Part shown: positions 36,293 through 44,427 of the stretch, one piece after another
Layout of the letters: each line of letters starts with the position of its first letter
Numbering within the stretch: the stretch's first letter is position 1
Source of the DNA: Massilia sp. Root351
GTDB lineage: Bacteria; Pseudomonadota; Gammaproteobacteria; Burkholderiales; Burkholderiaceae_D
Direction of reading: 5' to 3'
NCBI RefSeq assembly: GCF_001425045.1
Contig: NZ_LMDJ01000005.1
Location: forward strand, 186,001-250,000
Length of the DNA: 64,000 nucleotides
Position numbers and translations under genes: made by a program
Notes under the pieces: model-generated
What the model was told of the DNA's origin: nothing
The model's database searches: none
What the model saw: the letters and a program-made list of their open reading frames with translations, nothing else

Positions 36293-37551
36293 AGCGAGGG
36301 CTCCAGGCGCGCGTCGGCGCTGGCGATACGGCGCTGCGACAAGTGATGGTCAAGGTTGGAGACGATGCGGTCGGCGTCGTCAAGCAAGGCGGCAAGCATG
36401 GGTTCGGGGTCGGTGCTGCCGCAGGCTGCGCCAAATTGCAGCGGGTTGGCAGCCAGTTGCAGACGGGCCAGCAAGGCCCAGGCCTGATCCAGCCCGCGCG
36501 CGGCCTCGATGCTGTGGTGCGCCCGGCGCTGCTGTTGCACGGCTGGCAATGGCTGGTTGGGCGCCGCCAGGGCCAGCACGGGCATGGTGTTCACATCCAG
36601 TGCGATCAGGGCGATGCGCTGCAACAGGCTGCGATGCGCCAGAAAGAGCGCCTGCCCCGGCGGCAGCGCGACCTGGCGCAAGCCGCTGGAGAGCACTGGA
36701 AGCTCCAGGAACAGCCGGCGCAGCGCATGTGCATCGTCTGCAGCCTGTCCGGCAAGCAGCGGCGCGCCGAGAGCGGCGGCGCCCAAGGTGGCCCGGCGCG
36801 GGGCCTTGGCCGCAGCGGTGGCAGCGGCGTCGGTGGCGGTGGCAGCGGCAGCAGCCCCGGTGGCAGCGCTGGCGGTCGAGGTTGCGCCGGTCGTTTGTGC
36901 AGTGACGCTGGCGCGGCTGGCCGCTGGATCGGCGCCGGCTGGCTCCGCAGCCGGTGCGGGCGCCTGGGCGCGGGCGCGGAGTTGGGCGGCGTAGTCGGCC
37001 TGTTCGCCGAGATCGACAGGCAGGCAATCCTCGACAGTGATGCCGAACCGGGTATACAGCAACTGGTTAAGGCCGGCGCGGAACGCATTCCACTCGTCCA
37101 GCGAAGTGCATGGCGGCAGATCCAGCATGCCTTGCGCCAGCGCCTCTTGCACCGCCGCTTCGACGGCCGCCCGCAAGCCCTCCACCGTCAGCACCTCCGC
37201 CACTTCGCTAAAGAGATACAAATCAAAGCGCTGCTGCGCCACCCGCGGGTCTGCCGCGTCGATCACGAAGCGGATGCGCAGGCCGGTTTCCGGCGCAGCG
37301 GCAAACGGTGCCATATCGATGCCGTACGGCCCCGGATGGAAGCCGTACGCCACTTCGGTTCCGCGCACGCCTGAGGCAGCGGCGCGCCGCGACTGGCCCG
37401 CCTCGCTGAACACCACCTGTACGCACCCACCGGCTACCTGCTCGCCGCGCAAGCGCATCGCAACCACGCTGCGTCCCAGCTCAGCGCAAGGCGAGCCTGG
37501 TGCGGCATCCGCGGCTGTGCTGCGGCGGCGGACGAATGAGAACAGTCCCAT
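36289..37551 (-). CDS. SPFH-like hypothetical protein
   Basis: A 420-residue protein. Residues 65-190 resemble the SPFH core of the neighbour at 32778-35096: a RIRFVIDAADPRVAQQRFDLY strand-loop, a helix AAVEAAVQEALAQG and a RFGITVEDCLPVDL strand that corresponds to the position-specific strand of that protein. An Ala/Thr-rich linker (about 200-255) leads to a mainly helical C-terminal domain (260-420) with no recognised relative. No signal peptide. Three bases separate it from the upstream gene and its stop overlaps the Lon-like start, so the unit is translationally coupled. Confidence 0.65.
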   Translation of the reverse strand: MGLFSFVRRRSTAADAAPGSPCAELGRSVVAMRLRGEQVAGGCVQVVFSEAGQSRRAAASGVRGTEVAYGFHPGPYGIDMAPFAAAPETGLRIRFVIDAADPRVAQQRFDLYLFSEVAEVLTVEGLRAAVEAAVQEALAQGMLDLPPCTSLDEWNAFRAGLNQLLYTRFGITVEDCLPVDLGEQADYAAQLRARAQAPAPAAEPAGADPAASRASVTAQTTGATSTASAATGAAAAATATDAAATAAAKAPRRATLGAAALGAPLLAGQAADDAHALRRLFLELPVLSSGLRQVALPPGQALFLAHRSLLQRIALIALDVNTMPVLALAAPNQPLPAVQQQRRAHHSIEAARGLDQAWALLARLQLAANPLQFGAACGSTDPEPMLAALLDDADRIVSNLDHHLSQRRIASADARLEPSL

Positions 37552-37554
37552 GGC

Positions 37555-38151
37555 CTAGCACGCCACCGGTTCAACGGCGAAACGGGCGCCGTATAGCTGG
37601 AAATGCGCCATCGGCGCGGTATCGAATGGCCATGCGCGCTCGCATTCGCCGTCCGCATCCAGCCGTCCTTGCAGCAAGATGGCGCCGCCGCCGTCCACCA
37701 CGCGCAGCATCGGCTGCTCGCGCAGCAGGCGCGCGGCGAATGGCGCGTCCCCATCCAGTTTCAGGATGATCTGCCACCCGGCGCCAGCTGGCCCCTGGCC
37801 CGGCAGGAAATGCAGCTGCCAGTACCCGTCGTCGGTCACCAGCTCATCCAGCACGGCGGCACTGGAGGCGGCGCGCAGCATACCGTGGCTGCCACGCCAT
37901 ACCGGGTCGTTGGCCGCGTGCGGCGCGGAACCGCCCCCGGTTGCGCGCTCCGAACGCCGCTCCAGCGATAACTGCCGGAAACGGCGCAAGGTCAGCGGAG
38001 AGTCCTGCAACGCCCGGCGCTCGTTCGGCGTCAATACGCGGCTACCATCCAGCGCCGCCAGCAACACGGCGTCCGGCAGCATCAGGCGATCGCCCGGCGC
38101 CGCCCGCGACAGCAGCAGGCGCTCTTGCAATTTCTGGTCTGGCGTGGTCAT
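37555..38151 (-). CDS. hypothetical protein, coupled to the 38148 gene
   Basis: A 198-residue protein. The N-terminal helical part has LMLPDAVLLAALDG and LTPNERRALQDSPLTLRRFRQL, a pattern I associate with small proteins encoded after sigma-like or HTH genes, but that link is not established. The C-terminal 110 residues look like an all-beta domain. Its ATG overlaps the previous stop (ATGA) and the next gene begins 3 bases after its own stop. Function unknown. Confidence 0.65.
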   Translation of the reverse strand: MTTPDQKLQERLLLSRAAPGDRLMLPDAVLLAALDGSRVLTPNERRALQDSPLTLRRFRQLSLERRSERATGGGSAPHAANDPVWRGSHGMLRAASSAAVLDELVTDDGYWQLHFLPGQGPAGAGWQIILKLDGDAPFAARLLREQPMLRVVDGGGAILLQGRLDADGECERAWPFDTAPMAHFQLYGARFAVEPVAC

Positions 38152-39527
38152 CTCTGCATCCCTCTGTTCATCGCGTATAGCTTGCCGATCGCCTCGTTGC
38201 GCCGCTTGCGCAACGTCGGCATCGAAATCCGGTCCAGTGCCGCCAGCTGCTGCAAGGTCGGCAGCTCGCCGGTGGCCGGGTCCAGCCAGGCGTCAGGATA
38301 GCTTTCATCTTCAGGGCCCAGCAGCTTCTGGTAGACCGCCAGCCGGATCGGCAGCGATTCCTCGCTCAGCACCTGCAGCATCCGGCTGCCGCCGTCCTGC
38401 GCAGCGGTAGCCAGTTCCATAAAGCGGAGGGGCAAGGAAAGGCTGGCCGCCAGGGCCCGGTCTGCTGCGGCCAGCACAGGGTCGCGTACGGGCTGCACGG
38501 TGGCCGGGGGCGCCAGCAGGTCCGCGCCATCCTCGTCCGGACCATCGCCTTCGGCCGCCTCGGCCGGGATTTCGAACTCCTCGTCCTCCTCCTCATCGGC
38601 CAGCGGCTGCAGGATCTGGTCCACCACATCCGGCAGAGGCGCTTCCTCTTCAGCCGCTTCGGACTCGCCGATCACGCGCAGATAGTCATCCATCCAGGCG
38701 GCGGCTTCATCCTCGTCGCCGCGCCAGTCCTCGGCCGCGCCCATATTGGCCGACAGCGCTTCGTAGTCGGCAATGTCGGCCATCAGCGCGGCGATTTTTT
38801 CTGGGCCGTTCTTCAGGCTGGAGAAGCGCTTCGATTTGGTGTGCAGCGGCCCCGGCGCGCCGCCGAAGCGCTCCAGCGACTCGCTCCAGCGTATCACCCA
38901 GTCGGCCTTGCATCCGCCTATGGTTTTCATCTGGCGTGCTTCGATGGGAATGCCGTCCGCCGCACGGCCCAGGATCGCGGCCACCTGCTCGGGGTGCTGC
39001 CGCCAGTTGGCGAACAGCTGCTCGATCTCGCGGTAGGCGGTGTCGAGCATGCGGTAGGTGTACATCTTGTTCGGACTGCACGCGCGGCCGGTGGCGACCT
39101 GGTAGTTATCGGCGTCCACTTTGTCGCGCAGGCCGGCGTACATATCGTTGAATTTCTTGCGCAGCATGCCTTCGCTACCCGGCTTCAGCCAGAACGCACC
39201 ATGCCTGGCGTGCTCGCCGGCGATGGCGGAGGCCAGGGCGCTCCAATAGGAAGGCTGCGCCTGCAGCTCGAAGGCCAGGCTGGTCGCCAGTTCGGACACG
39301 CTTTCGCCATAACTGTTGCCGGCCGCCTCGCCACGCGCGCCGCGCTGCGCCAGGCGCAGTTCGGCCGCCAGCGCATCGGTGTAGATATCCAGCTGCGCCG
39401 CTTCGTGCGCGCCGTCCAGCAGCAGATGCAAATCCATGTGGCGCACGGCCAGCAGCGAGCATCGGCCCAGGAGCTTGCGCACCTGTTCCCAACCATGTTC
39501 CTGATAACGCGTTCCCGGCAGCCGCAT
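38148..39527 (-). CDS. hypothetical protein with acidic linker and C-terminal HTH-like helix
   Basis: A 459-residue protein. Residues 1-230 are mixed helical with no known motif. A strongly acidic low-complexity linker (EEEDEEFEIPAEAAEGDG) lies around 305-335. The last 80 residues contain LQQLAALDRISMPTLRKRRNEAIGKLY, which could be a sigma-region-4-like or other helix-turn-helix ending the protein. If so, it might be a DNA-binding regulator of the operon it heads. The start has only a weak GGGATC site; an ATG 30 codons in is an alternative. A palindrome lies 33 bases upstream. Confidence 0.6.
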   Translation of the reverse strand: MRLPGTRYQEHGWEQVRKLLGRCSLLAVRHMDLHLLLDGAHEAAQLDIYTDALAAELRLAQRGARGEAAGNSYGESVSELATSLAFELQAQPSYWSALASAIAGEHARHGAFWLKPGSEGMLRKKFNDMYAGLRDKVDADNYQVATGRACSPNKMYTYRMLDTAYREIEQLFANWRQHPEQVAAILGRAADGIPIEARQMKTIGGCKADWVIRWSESLERFGGAPGPLHTKSKRFSSLKNGPEKIAALMADIADYEALSANMGAAEDWRGDEDEAAAWMDDYLRVIGESEAAEEEAPLPDVVDQILQPLADEEEDEEFEIPAEAAEGDGPDEDGADLLAPPATVQPVRDPVLAAADRALAASLSLPLRFMELATAAQDGGSRMLQVLSEESLPIRLAVYQKLLGPEDESYPDAWLDPATGELPTLQQLAALDRISMPTLRKRRNEAIGKLYAMNRGMQR

Positions 39528-39559
39528 GTGATCCCGTACTCGAAGAATAAGTGCCGCCG

Positions 39560-39580
39560 GACCATAGGGATCGTATGGTC
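39560..39580. promoter_or_regulatory. inverted repeat upstream of the minus-strand operon
   Basis: GACCATA and TATGGTC flank GGGATCG, and a further CGAAGA/TCTTCG pair (39541-39546 and 39579-39584) encloses part of it. It lies in the 114-base gap between the PBP gene and the gene starting at 39527, a sensible operator position. Confidence 0.4.
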
Positions 39581-39641
39581 TTCGACGGACACTTCAAAAT
39601 CATGCCACATCCGGCGCTCATCCATTCCCCTTGTTACAGGG

Positions 39642-42600
39642 CTATTTACCCTTCTGTTCCACGTTCCGGCCCGGCCAACCCGCCAGCAGGGCGGCCGCCA
39701 TGGGCGCGGCGTGCTCGCCGCCGGTGGTGCTGGAATGGCTGACGAAGGCCGCCACGGCGAGGCGATGCGGCTGATGCGGCAGGCTGCCAGGCTCGAGCCA
39801 GCCGGTGAACCAGACCGTGGCGGCGCCGTCGCTGACCGGGGCCGTGCCGGTCTTCCCGTACAGGCCACGGCGCAGCGCCGCCAGCGACTGCGCGCCGAAC
39901 GCGCCGGCGGCGGTGCCCGAATCGACCACGCCTTTCATGCCGGCCCGGATGCGGTCCAGCCGGATGCCCAGCGGCTCCTGCCGCGGCTCCCCGGCCGCCC
40001 TGCCGTTCAATTCCAGCAGCAGGCGCGGCGCCACCGTGGCGCCCTGGCCTATGGCGGCCGACACCATCGCCATCTGCAGCGGGGTGGCTTGCATGCGCAG
40101 GCCGATCGCCATTTGCCGCAGCTCGTGACGGGTGTGGATGGTGTCCATGTGGGCCGGCGTCGCTTGCAGCGCGTCATAGGCTTGCCAGGCGAAGTCTTTC
40201 GGCAACAGGCCGCCGTCCAGCCGCAGGCGTTGCTCGAAGCCCAACCGATGGGCGGCGGCCGCGATCGGCCGCACCGGGTCGAGCGCGCCCGATTCCAGCG
40301 CCTGCACGCCGGGCACGCCGCCGTCGGGCCGGCCGAACAGGCTGCGGTCGCTCATTTCCGCCGACCAGGCGAACCAGGTATTGAGACTGTAAGTCAGCGC
40401 CTGCGGCAGTCCCAGCCTGCCCTCCTGCGCGCGGCGGTCCAGCCCTTGCTCCTTGTAGTTGGTGATGCGTGCGCCCGCGCCGGCGGACGCGCTTGCAGGA
40501 TAGGTGGCGGCGCCGGTCTCGAAGGAATAGCCGCGCTGGCGGGCCACAGCATTGATGGCGGGCAGCGGCATGCCGCCCAGGAGCGCATCGAGGCGCGGGT
40601 CGGACTTTGCCGCCAGTTCCAGGCCGACCGCGCTGACAATCTTGAACGTGGAGCCGGGACTGCGGTGGGCACCGCCGTCGTGCTGCAGCGCTGGCAGGCG
40701 CAAGGGGCTGCGGGCAGGGTTGGCGCGGTCGAAGTCGCGCACTTCCGGCCAGTTGGCTGCGCCGGCGGGGGCATTGCCGGCGCCTGCCGCAGCCAGGATG
40801 TCGCCTGTTTCGGCGTCCAGCAGCACTAGTCCGGCGTGCCGGCCCTGGGGCGCGGGTTGGCCTCCGCCGCAGGTCTTGCCGTCCCAGCGGCCATGGCGCA
40901 TGCCTATGCATTCAATGATGCGCTGGCCAAGGGCCTGCAGCGGCAAATCCAGCGACAGCTTGCCGCTGGCTGGCAGGCCCGCAGATGGGGCGCCGCTGCC
41001 GCTGCCGCTGCCGTTGGCGAAGGCGCGGGCAAGCACGCCGGCGATGCTGCTTGCGTGCTCCGGGGCGATGCCCAGCATGGCGCCCAAACCAGCATCCAGC
41101 GCGGCCGGCGTGCTGCCGCCATCGGCCCATAGCAGCGTGCCGTTGCGGTCTTGAAGCTGCACGCCGGCGCCGGCCGGAGCGCGGGCGGCGCCGGCCGCGC
41201 CGCCGGCGCCGCCCGGCAAGGCGGCCTCCAGCGGCTGCCAGACGATGCGGCCGCCCGCCACGCGCAGATGACGGTAAGCCTGGTCGCCGGACGCGGCCAC
41301 GCCTGTCATGTCGAGCGGCTGCACCTCCACCTTGATGGCGCGTGCGCCCGCCAGCGGCTCCAGCGTGAGCCGAACGGCATCGCTCGCGGAGGCGCAGCCG
41401 CGCCCGGTGCATGACGGCGCGAGCGCCGCACGGGCGCCGGTGACCGACACTACCCGCCCGGCGATGAGAAGCTGCAGCGCGGCGCCCTCGCGCGCGGCTG
41501 CTCCCCCAGGGCCGGACCCGGGCCAGACGGATGCGGCTTCGACTTCGGCTTCGGCTCCGGCTTTGCCCGCGCTCGCGCTTGCGGCTTCGCCACCGCCTAT
41601 CGCAGCGAGTGTTGCGGCTCCGGCTATGCCGCTGGCGGCAGCGGTCAGCGGCAGGCTGAGCGTCACCGTCTGCGCGGCGCTGGCCTGCGGCCAGTAGGCG
41701 ACACGCGTCCACGGTTGCCAGCCTTGCGGCAGCTCGGCGAACAGGCGGGCGGCGGCGGGCGGCATGTGCGTGGAGGCCGCAAGCGGGCTGTCGCCGGCGC
41801 TGGCTTCCCATGCGGGCCCCGATTTGACGCGCCATGCCAGCAGGCGCCGCTCGCTGTTGTAGATGTCGACCTGCTGACGCACGTATGCCCCGTCGGCCTG
41901 GTGGTAGAGCCGCTTGAGCAGTTTGATGCCTGCGCCGTCCAGCCGGACGTCACGCCACTCCGCCAGCGCGGTGGCGCGCGAGGAGGCGCCGCTGGCCAGC
42001 CATTGCGGCAAATCGCGTGGAGCGATCGCGATCATGCCGCCGGCATCCAGCCGGACCAGCCCCGCCGCCTGCAGTGCGGCAAACAAAGCCTGGTCTTCCA
42101 GCGCGGCCGGCGCCTGGGCCGGGACATGGTAGACGCCGGGCGGCAGATAGGCCGCCACCGCGCCGCCGGCCGCGGGGAACGCAGCCAGCAGCGCTTTGTC
42201 GCCGAAGCCGGTGGCCGGAGCGGCGGCAAGACTGCCGTTGCCCGCTTGCCGAAGCTGATAAAGCTGTACCACCAGTTCTCCAGCCTGCGGACAGCCCACG
42301 CTCGCGCGGCGCTCGACGCGCATGGCGGCGCCGTCGCCCCAGGACAGCCAGCCCTGCCGGAACAGACCCACCGTGGCGCTGGCGCCCTCCTCAACCCTGC
42401 CGGCCCCGGCGTCTCCCAGCCAGCGCGCCGACGTGCCGGGTGCGCTGCGCCAGCTAAGCTGCAGCGGTTTTCCGCCGAAGTCCGCGCCCGCGTCGCCGCT
42501 GATGCGCACCTCGGGCATGGCGGCCGATACGGCTGACTCGCCGCCGACCAGCAGCACATTGCGCAACGCGCCCGACGGCGCCACGCCCTGCGCAGCCTGC

Positions 42601-43178
42601 TTGTCCATCCACCGCTGAACGTCATCGAAGCGGTAACCGAGCCTCAGCGGCACCAGCCGCGCGCTGCCAGGTTCGCGCAGCTGGCTGCACAGGTCCACGC
42701 GCACCGCGCCCATGCCCTGCATGCCCGCCAGCGTCACCACGGCGCCGCCCGCAACGGCACTGAAGCGCACCCCCGCCTGCCGCGCCACCGTCAGCGTCGC
42801 GCCCGGCAGGGCGGCTTGATATACGGTTGCCGCATGGCGCGCGCTGGCGGCATCCAGCGTCGTGATGGTAGCGGCACCAAGTGCGCGCGCATGGCCGATG
42901 ATGGCTGCCGCGCCGCCCAGTGCGGCGAGCACGCCGGCAGCGGCCAGCCATAGCGTACCGCGCGGCGCGGCGGCAAGCCGCCGCCAGGACGCGCCGGCCG
43001 AACGCCACAGCGCGCCATACGCATCCTGTACGCGACCCGCAGCACGGCCCGCAGCGTGCGCAGCAGGCTCACGGCCGCCTGCGCTGCCTGCGCTGCCCGC
43101 GCGCAGGTTGCGCGCCCGGCGCAAGGCGCGGCGGCGCTCAGCAATGGACTGCAGAATGTGACTGAACTTGGCCCGCAT
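39642..43178 (-). CDS. very large penicillin-binding protein transpeptidase (class-B-like)
   Basis: A 1178-residue bitopic protein: an Arg-rich cytoplasmic tail of about 75 residues, one helix (about 76-98) and a huge periplasmic part. The active-site triad is intact: Ser843-Thr-Phe-Lys846 (SPGSTFK), Ser931-Leu-Asn933 and Lys1109-Thr-Gly1111 (KTGTAPV). It should cross-link peptidoglycan as partner of a SEDS polymerase. The roughly 700 residues before the transpeptidase show no transglycosylase signature and are far longer than a PBP2/PBP3 pedestal, with Ala/Gly-rich spacers. The only SEDS gene in the window is the FHA fusion at 18469-20967, making them a plausible pair. It heads or precedes the minus-strand operon. 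Confidence 0.9.
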   Translation of the reverse strand: MRAKFSHILQSIAERRRALRRARNLRAGSAGSAGGREPAAHAAGRAAGRVQDAYGALWRSAGASWRRLAAAPRGTLWLAAAGVLAALGGAAAIIGHARALGAATITTLDAASARHAATVYQAALPGATLTVARQAGVRFSAVAGGAVVTLAGMQGMGAVRVDLCSQLREPGSARLVPLRLGYRFDDVQRWMDKQAAQGVAPSGALRNVLLVGGESAVSAAMPEVRISGDAGADFGGKPLQLSWRSAPGTSARWLGDAGAGRVEEGASATVGLFRQGWLSWGDGAAMRVERRASVGCPQAGELVVQLYQLRQAGNGSLAAAPATGFGDKALLAAFPAAGGAVAAYLPPGVYHVPAQAPAALEDQALFAALQAAGLVRLDAGGMIAIAPRDLPQWLASGASSRATALAEWRDVRLDGAGIKLLKRLYHQADGAYVRQQVDIYNSERRLLAWRVKSGPAWEASAGDSPLAASTHMPPAAARLFAELPQGWQPWTRVAYWPQASAAQTVTLSLPLTAAASGIAGAATLAAIGGGEAASASAGKAGAEAEVEAASVWPGSGPGGAAAREGAALQLLIAGRVVSVTGARAALAPSCTGRGCASASDAVRLTLEPLAGARAIKVEVQPLDMTGVAASGDQAYRHLRVAGGRIVWQPLEAALPGGAGGAAGAARAPAGAGVQLQDRNGTLLWADGGSTPAALDAGLGAMLGIAPEHASSIAGVLARAFANGSGSGSGAPSAGLPASGKLSLDLPLQALGQRIIECIGMRHGRWDGKTCGGGQPAPQGRHAGLVLLDAETGDILAAAGAGNAPAGAANWPEVRDFDRANPARSPLRLPALQHDGGAHRSPGSTFKIVSAVGLELAAKSDPRLDALLGGMPLPAINAVARQRGYSFETGAATYPASASAGAGARITNYKEQGLDRRAQEGRLGLPQALTYSLNTWFAWSAEMSDRSLFGRPDGGVPGVQALESGALDPVRPIAAAAHRLGFEQRLRLDGGLLPKDFAWQAYDALQATPAHMDTIHTRHELRQMAIGLRMQATPLQMAMVSAAIGQGATVAPRLLLELNGRAAGEPRQEPLGIRLDRIRAGMKGVVDSGTAAGAFGAQSLAALRRGLYGKTGTAPVSDGAATVWFTGWLEPGSLPHQPHRLAVAAFVSHSSTTGGEHAAPMAAALLAGWPGRNVEQKGK

Positions 43179-43237
43179 ATGCCCCTCGCCCCGATGGTAT
43201 TCGTATGGCTGGGCTTAGCAGGGGGAAGCAGGAAAAG

Positions 43238-43305
43238 GTGGCCGGATTGCCATTGCGGCCACACCGTTTTATCGCCGGATTTTGCATCTCGCGCCACAAA
43301 ATCCG
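43238..43305. repeat. two inverted repeats in the divergent promoter region
   Basis: First: GTGGCCG (43238-43244) with CGGCCAC (43256-43262). Second: CGGATTTTG (43276-43284) with CAAAATCCG (43297-43305), a perfect 9-bp match with a 12-base loop. Both sit in the 227-base gap between the PBP gene and the divergent small gene and could be operators or leader hairpins. Confidence 0.5.
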
Positions 43306-43405
43306 CCGCCCGTCGCAATGCGGTGGAGGGCTGCATGGCCTTTGAGTACAGTGCAGTCATCGGAACACCAAACACCACTGACCACCAACCTGAAGGAAGA
43401 GCAAA

Positions 43406-43657
43406 ATGAACGTCCTGAAAAACTTCGAAGCCCTGTTTGTCGTAACCCTGGGCCTGGCCTGCGCCGCCAACTACGTACTTGACAGCGACACCGCGACCGC
43501 CGAAGCACAGCCAGTTGCAGTCCGTGCCGCCGCACCGGCCTACGCTGCCGCCAAGGACATGCAAGTCGTAGTCGTCAGCGCCAAGCGCCTGAGCGCCGAG
43601 CAGAAGCTGCAACTGCTGAACGATGAGCGCAAAACTTCCGCGTCGGCCAAGATCTGA
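43406..43657 (+). CDS. small exported or membrane-anchored conserved protein
   Basis: An 83-residue protein; AGGAAG is 6-7 bases upstream of ATG 43406. Residues 5-25 are a hydrophobic signal or anchor (NFEALFVVTLGLACAANYVL). The mature part is Ala-rich, with a conserved-looking AAKDMQVVVVSAKRLSAEQKLQLL block. I have an impression of similar small proteins in Massilia-type genomes but know no function. Monocistronic. Confidence 0.75.
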   Translation: MNVLKNFEALFVVTLGLACAANYVLDSDTATAEAQPVAVRAAAPAYAAAKDMQVVVVSAKRLSAEQKLQLLNDERKTSASAKI

Positions 43658-43866
43658 TGCCGGCCCCGCACATTCGCCTGCACGCCACGCGCCACAACAG
43701 CGCACCCGCGTGACAGGCGAATCCTCTTCTGTGCGCCAGCGCACGTTGCATGCAGGTTTAAAGTCTTTCCAGCTGTGTCAGTTGTAATAAGTTGCATCTT
43801 CCTTTCTCCGTGCAAGCAGCACTTGATATAGTGAATTCAGCGTCACTCATATCAACGGAGAACAAC

Positions 43867-44427
43867 ATGATCAAGCCTACCTTATACGCAGCAGCCCTGC
43901 TGGCTATCAGCTCTGCCGCTTTCGCGCCTATGCCTGCTTCGGCCCAGGTGGACGTCAATCTTGTCATCGGCACCGCGCCGCCTCCGCTGCGCTATGAAAG
44001 CCTGCCGCCGCCACGCCACGGCTATGTCTGGGCTCCCGGATTCTGGAACTGGAATGGTCACCGCCACGTGTGGGTCGCCGGCCACTGGCTGCGTGAACGC
44101 CCGGGCTACTACTACACCCAGCCGCAGTGGGTACAGTCGAACGGCCACTGGGTGCGCCACGAAGGCCGCTGGGACCGGCGCGGCCGGGGCGACATGGACC
44201 GCGACGGCATCCCCAACCGCTATGACCGCGACCGCGACGGCGACGGCATCCCGAACCGTTACGACAACCACAACAATCGCGCCTATGGCCACGATCGCGG
44301 CCATGACCGCGGCCGCGGATACGACAACGACCGCGACGGCGTGCCGAACCGCCACGACCGCGACCGTGACGGCGACGGTGTACCCAACCGCTACGATCAG
44401 CGTCCCGACAACCCGCGCCGCAACTAA
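43867..44427 (+). CDS. YXWGXW-type exported protein with Asp-rich calcium-like repeats
   Basis: A 186-residue protein; ACGGAGAAC precedes ATG 43867, which starts a signal peptide ending ASAQ near residue 27. Residues 55-100 carry aromatic repeats (YVWAPGFWNWNGHRHVWVAGHWLRE) of the YXWGXW/BcpO type. The tail has repeated DRDGDGIPNRYD units of thrombospondin type-3 style, each able to bind Ca2+, alternating with His/Arg/Gly runs. Likely a periplasmic or surface-exposed structural protein. Its stop overlaps the convergent binding-protein stop by four bases. TATAGT at about 43829 may be its -10. Confidence 0.85.
   Translation: MIKPTLYAAALLAISSAAFAPMPASAQVDVNLVIGTAPPPLRYESLPPPRHGYVWAPGFWNWNGHRHVWVAGHWLRERPGYYYTQPQWVQSNGHWVRHEGRWDRRGRGDMDRDGIPNRYDRDRDGDGIPNRYDNHNNRAYGHDRGHDRGRGYDNDRDGVPNRHDRDRDGDGVPNRYDQRPDNPRRN

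Noticed and set aside
27408..39527. A prophage or virus remnant, suggested by a DUF1360-like protein and the virion-core-type SPFH protein
   Set aside because: No integrase, terminase, capsid or tail genes, no attachment repeats and uniform base composition were seen.
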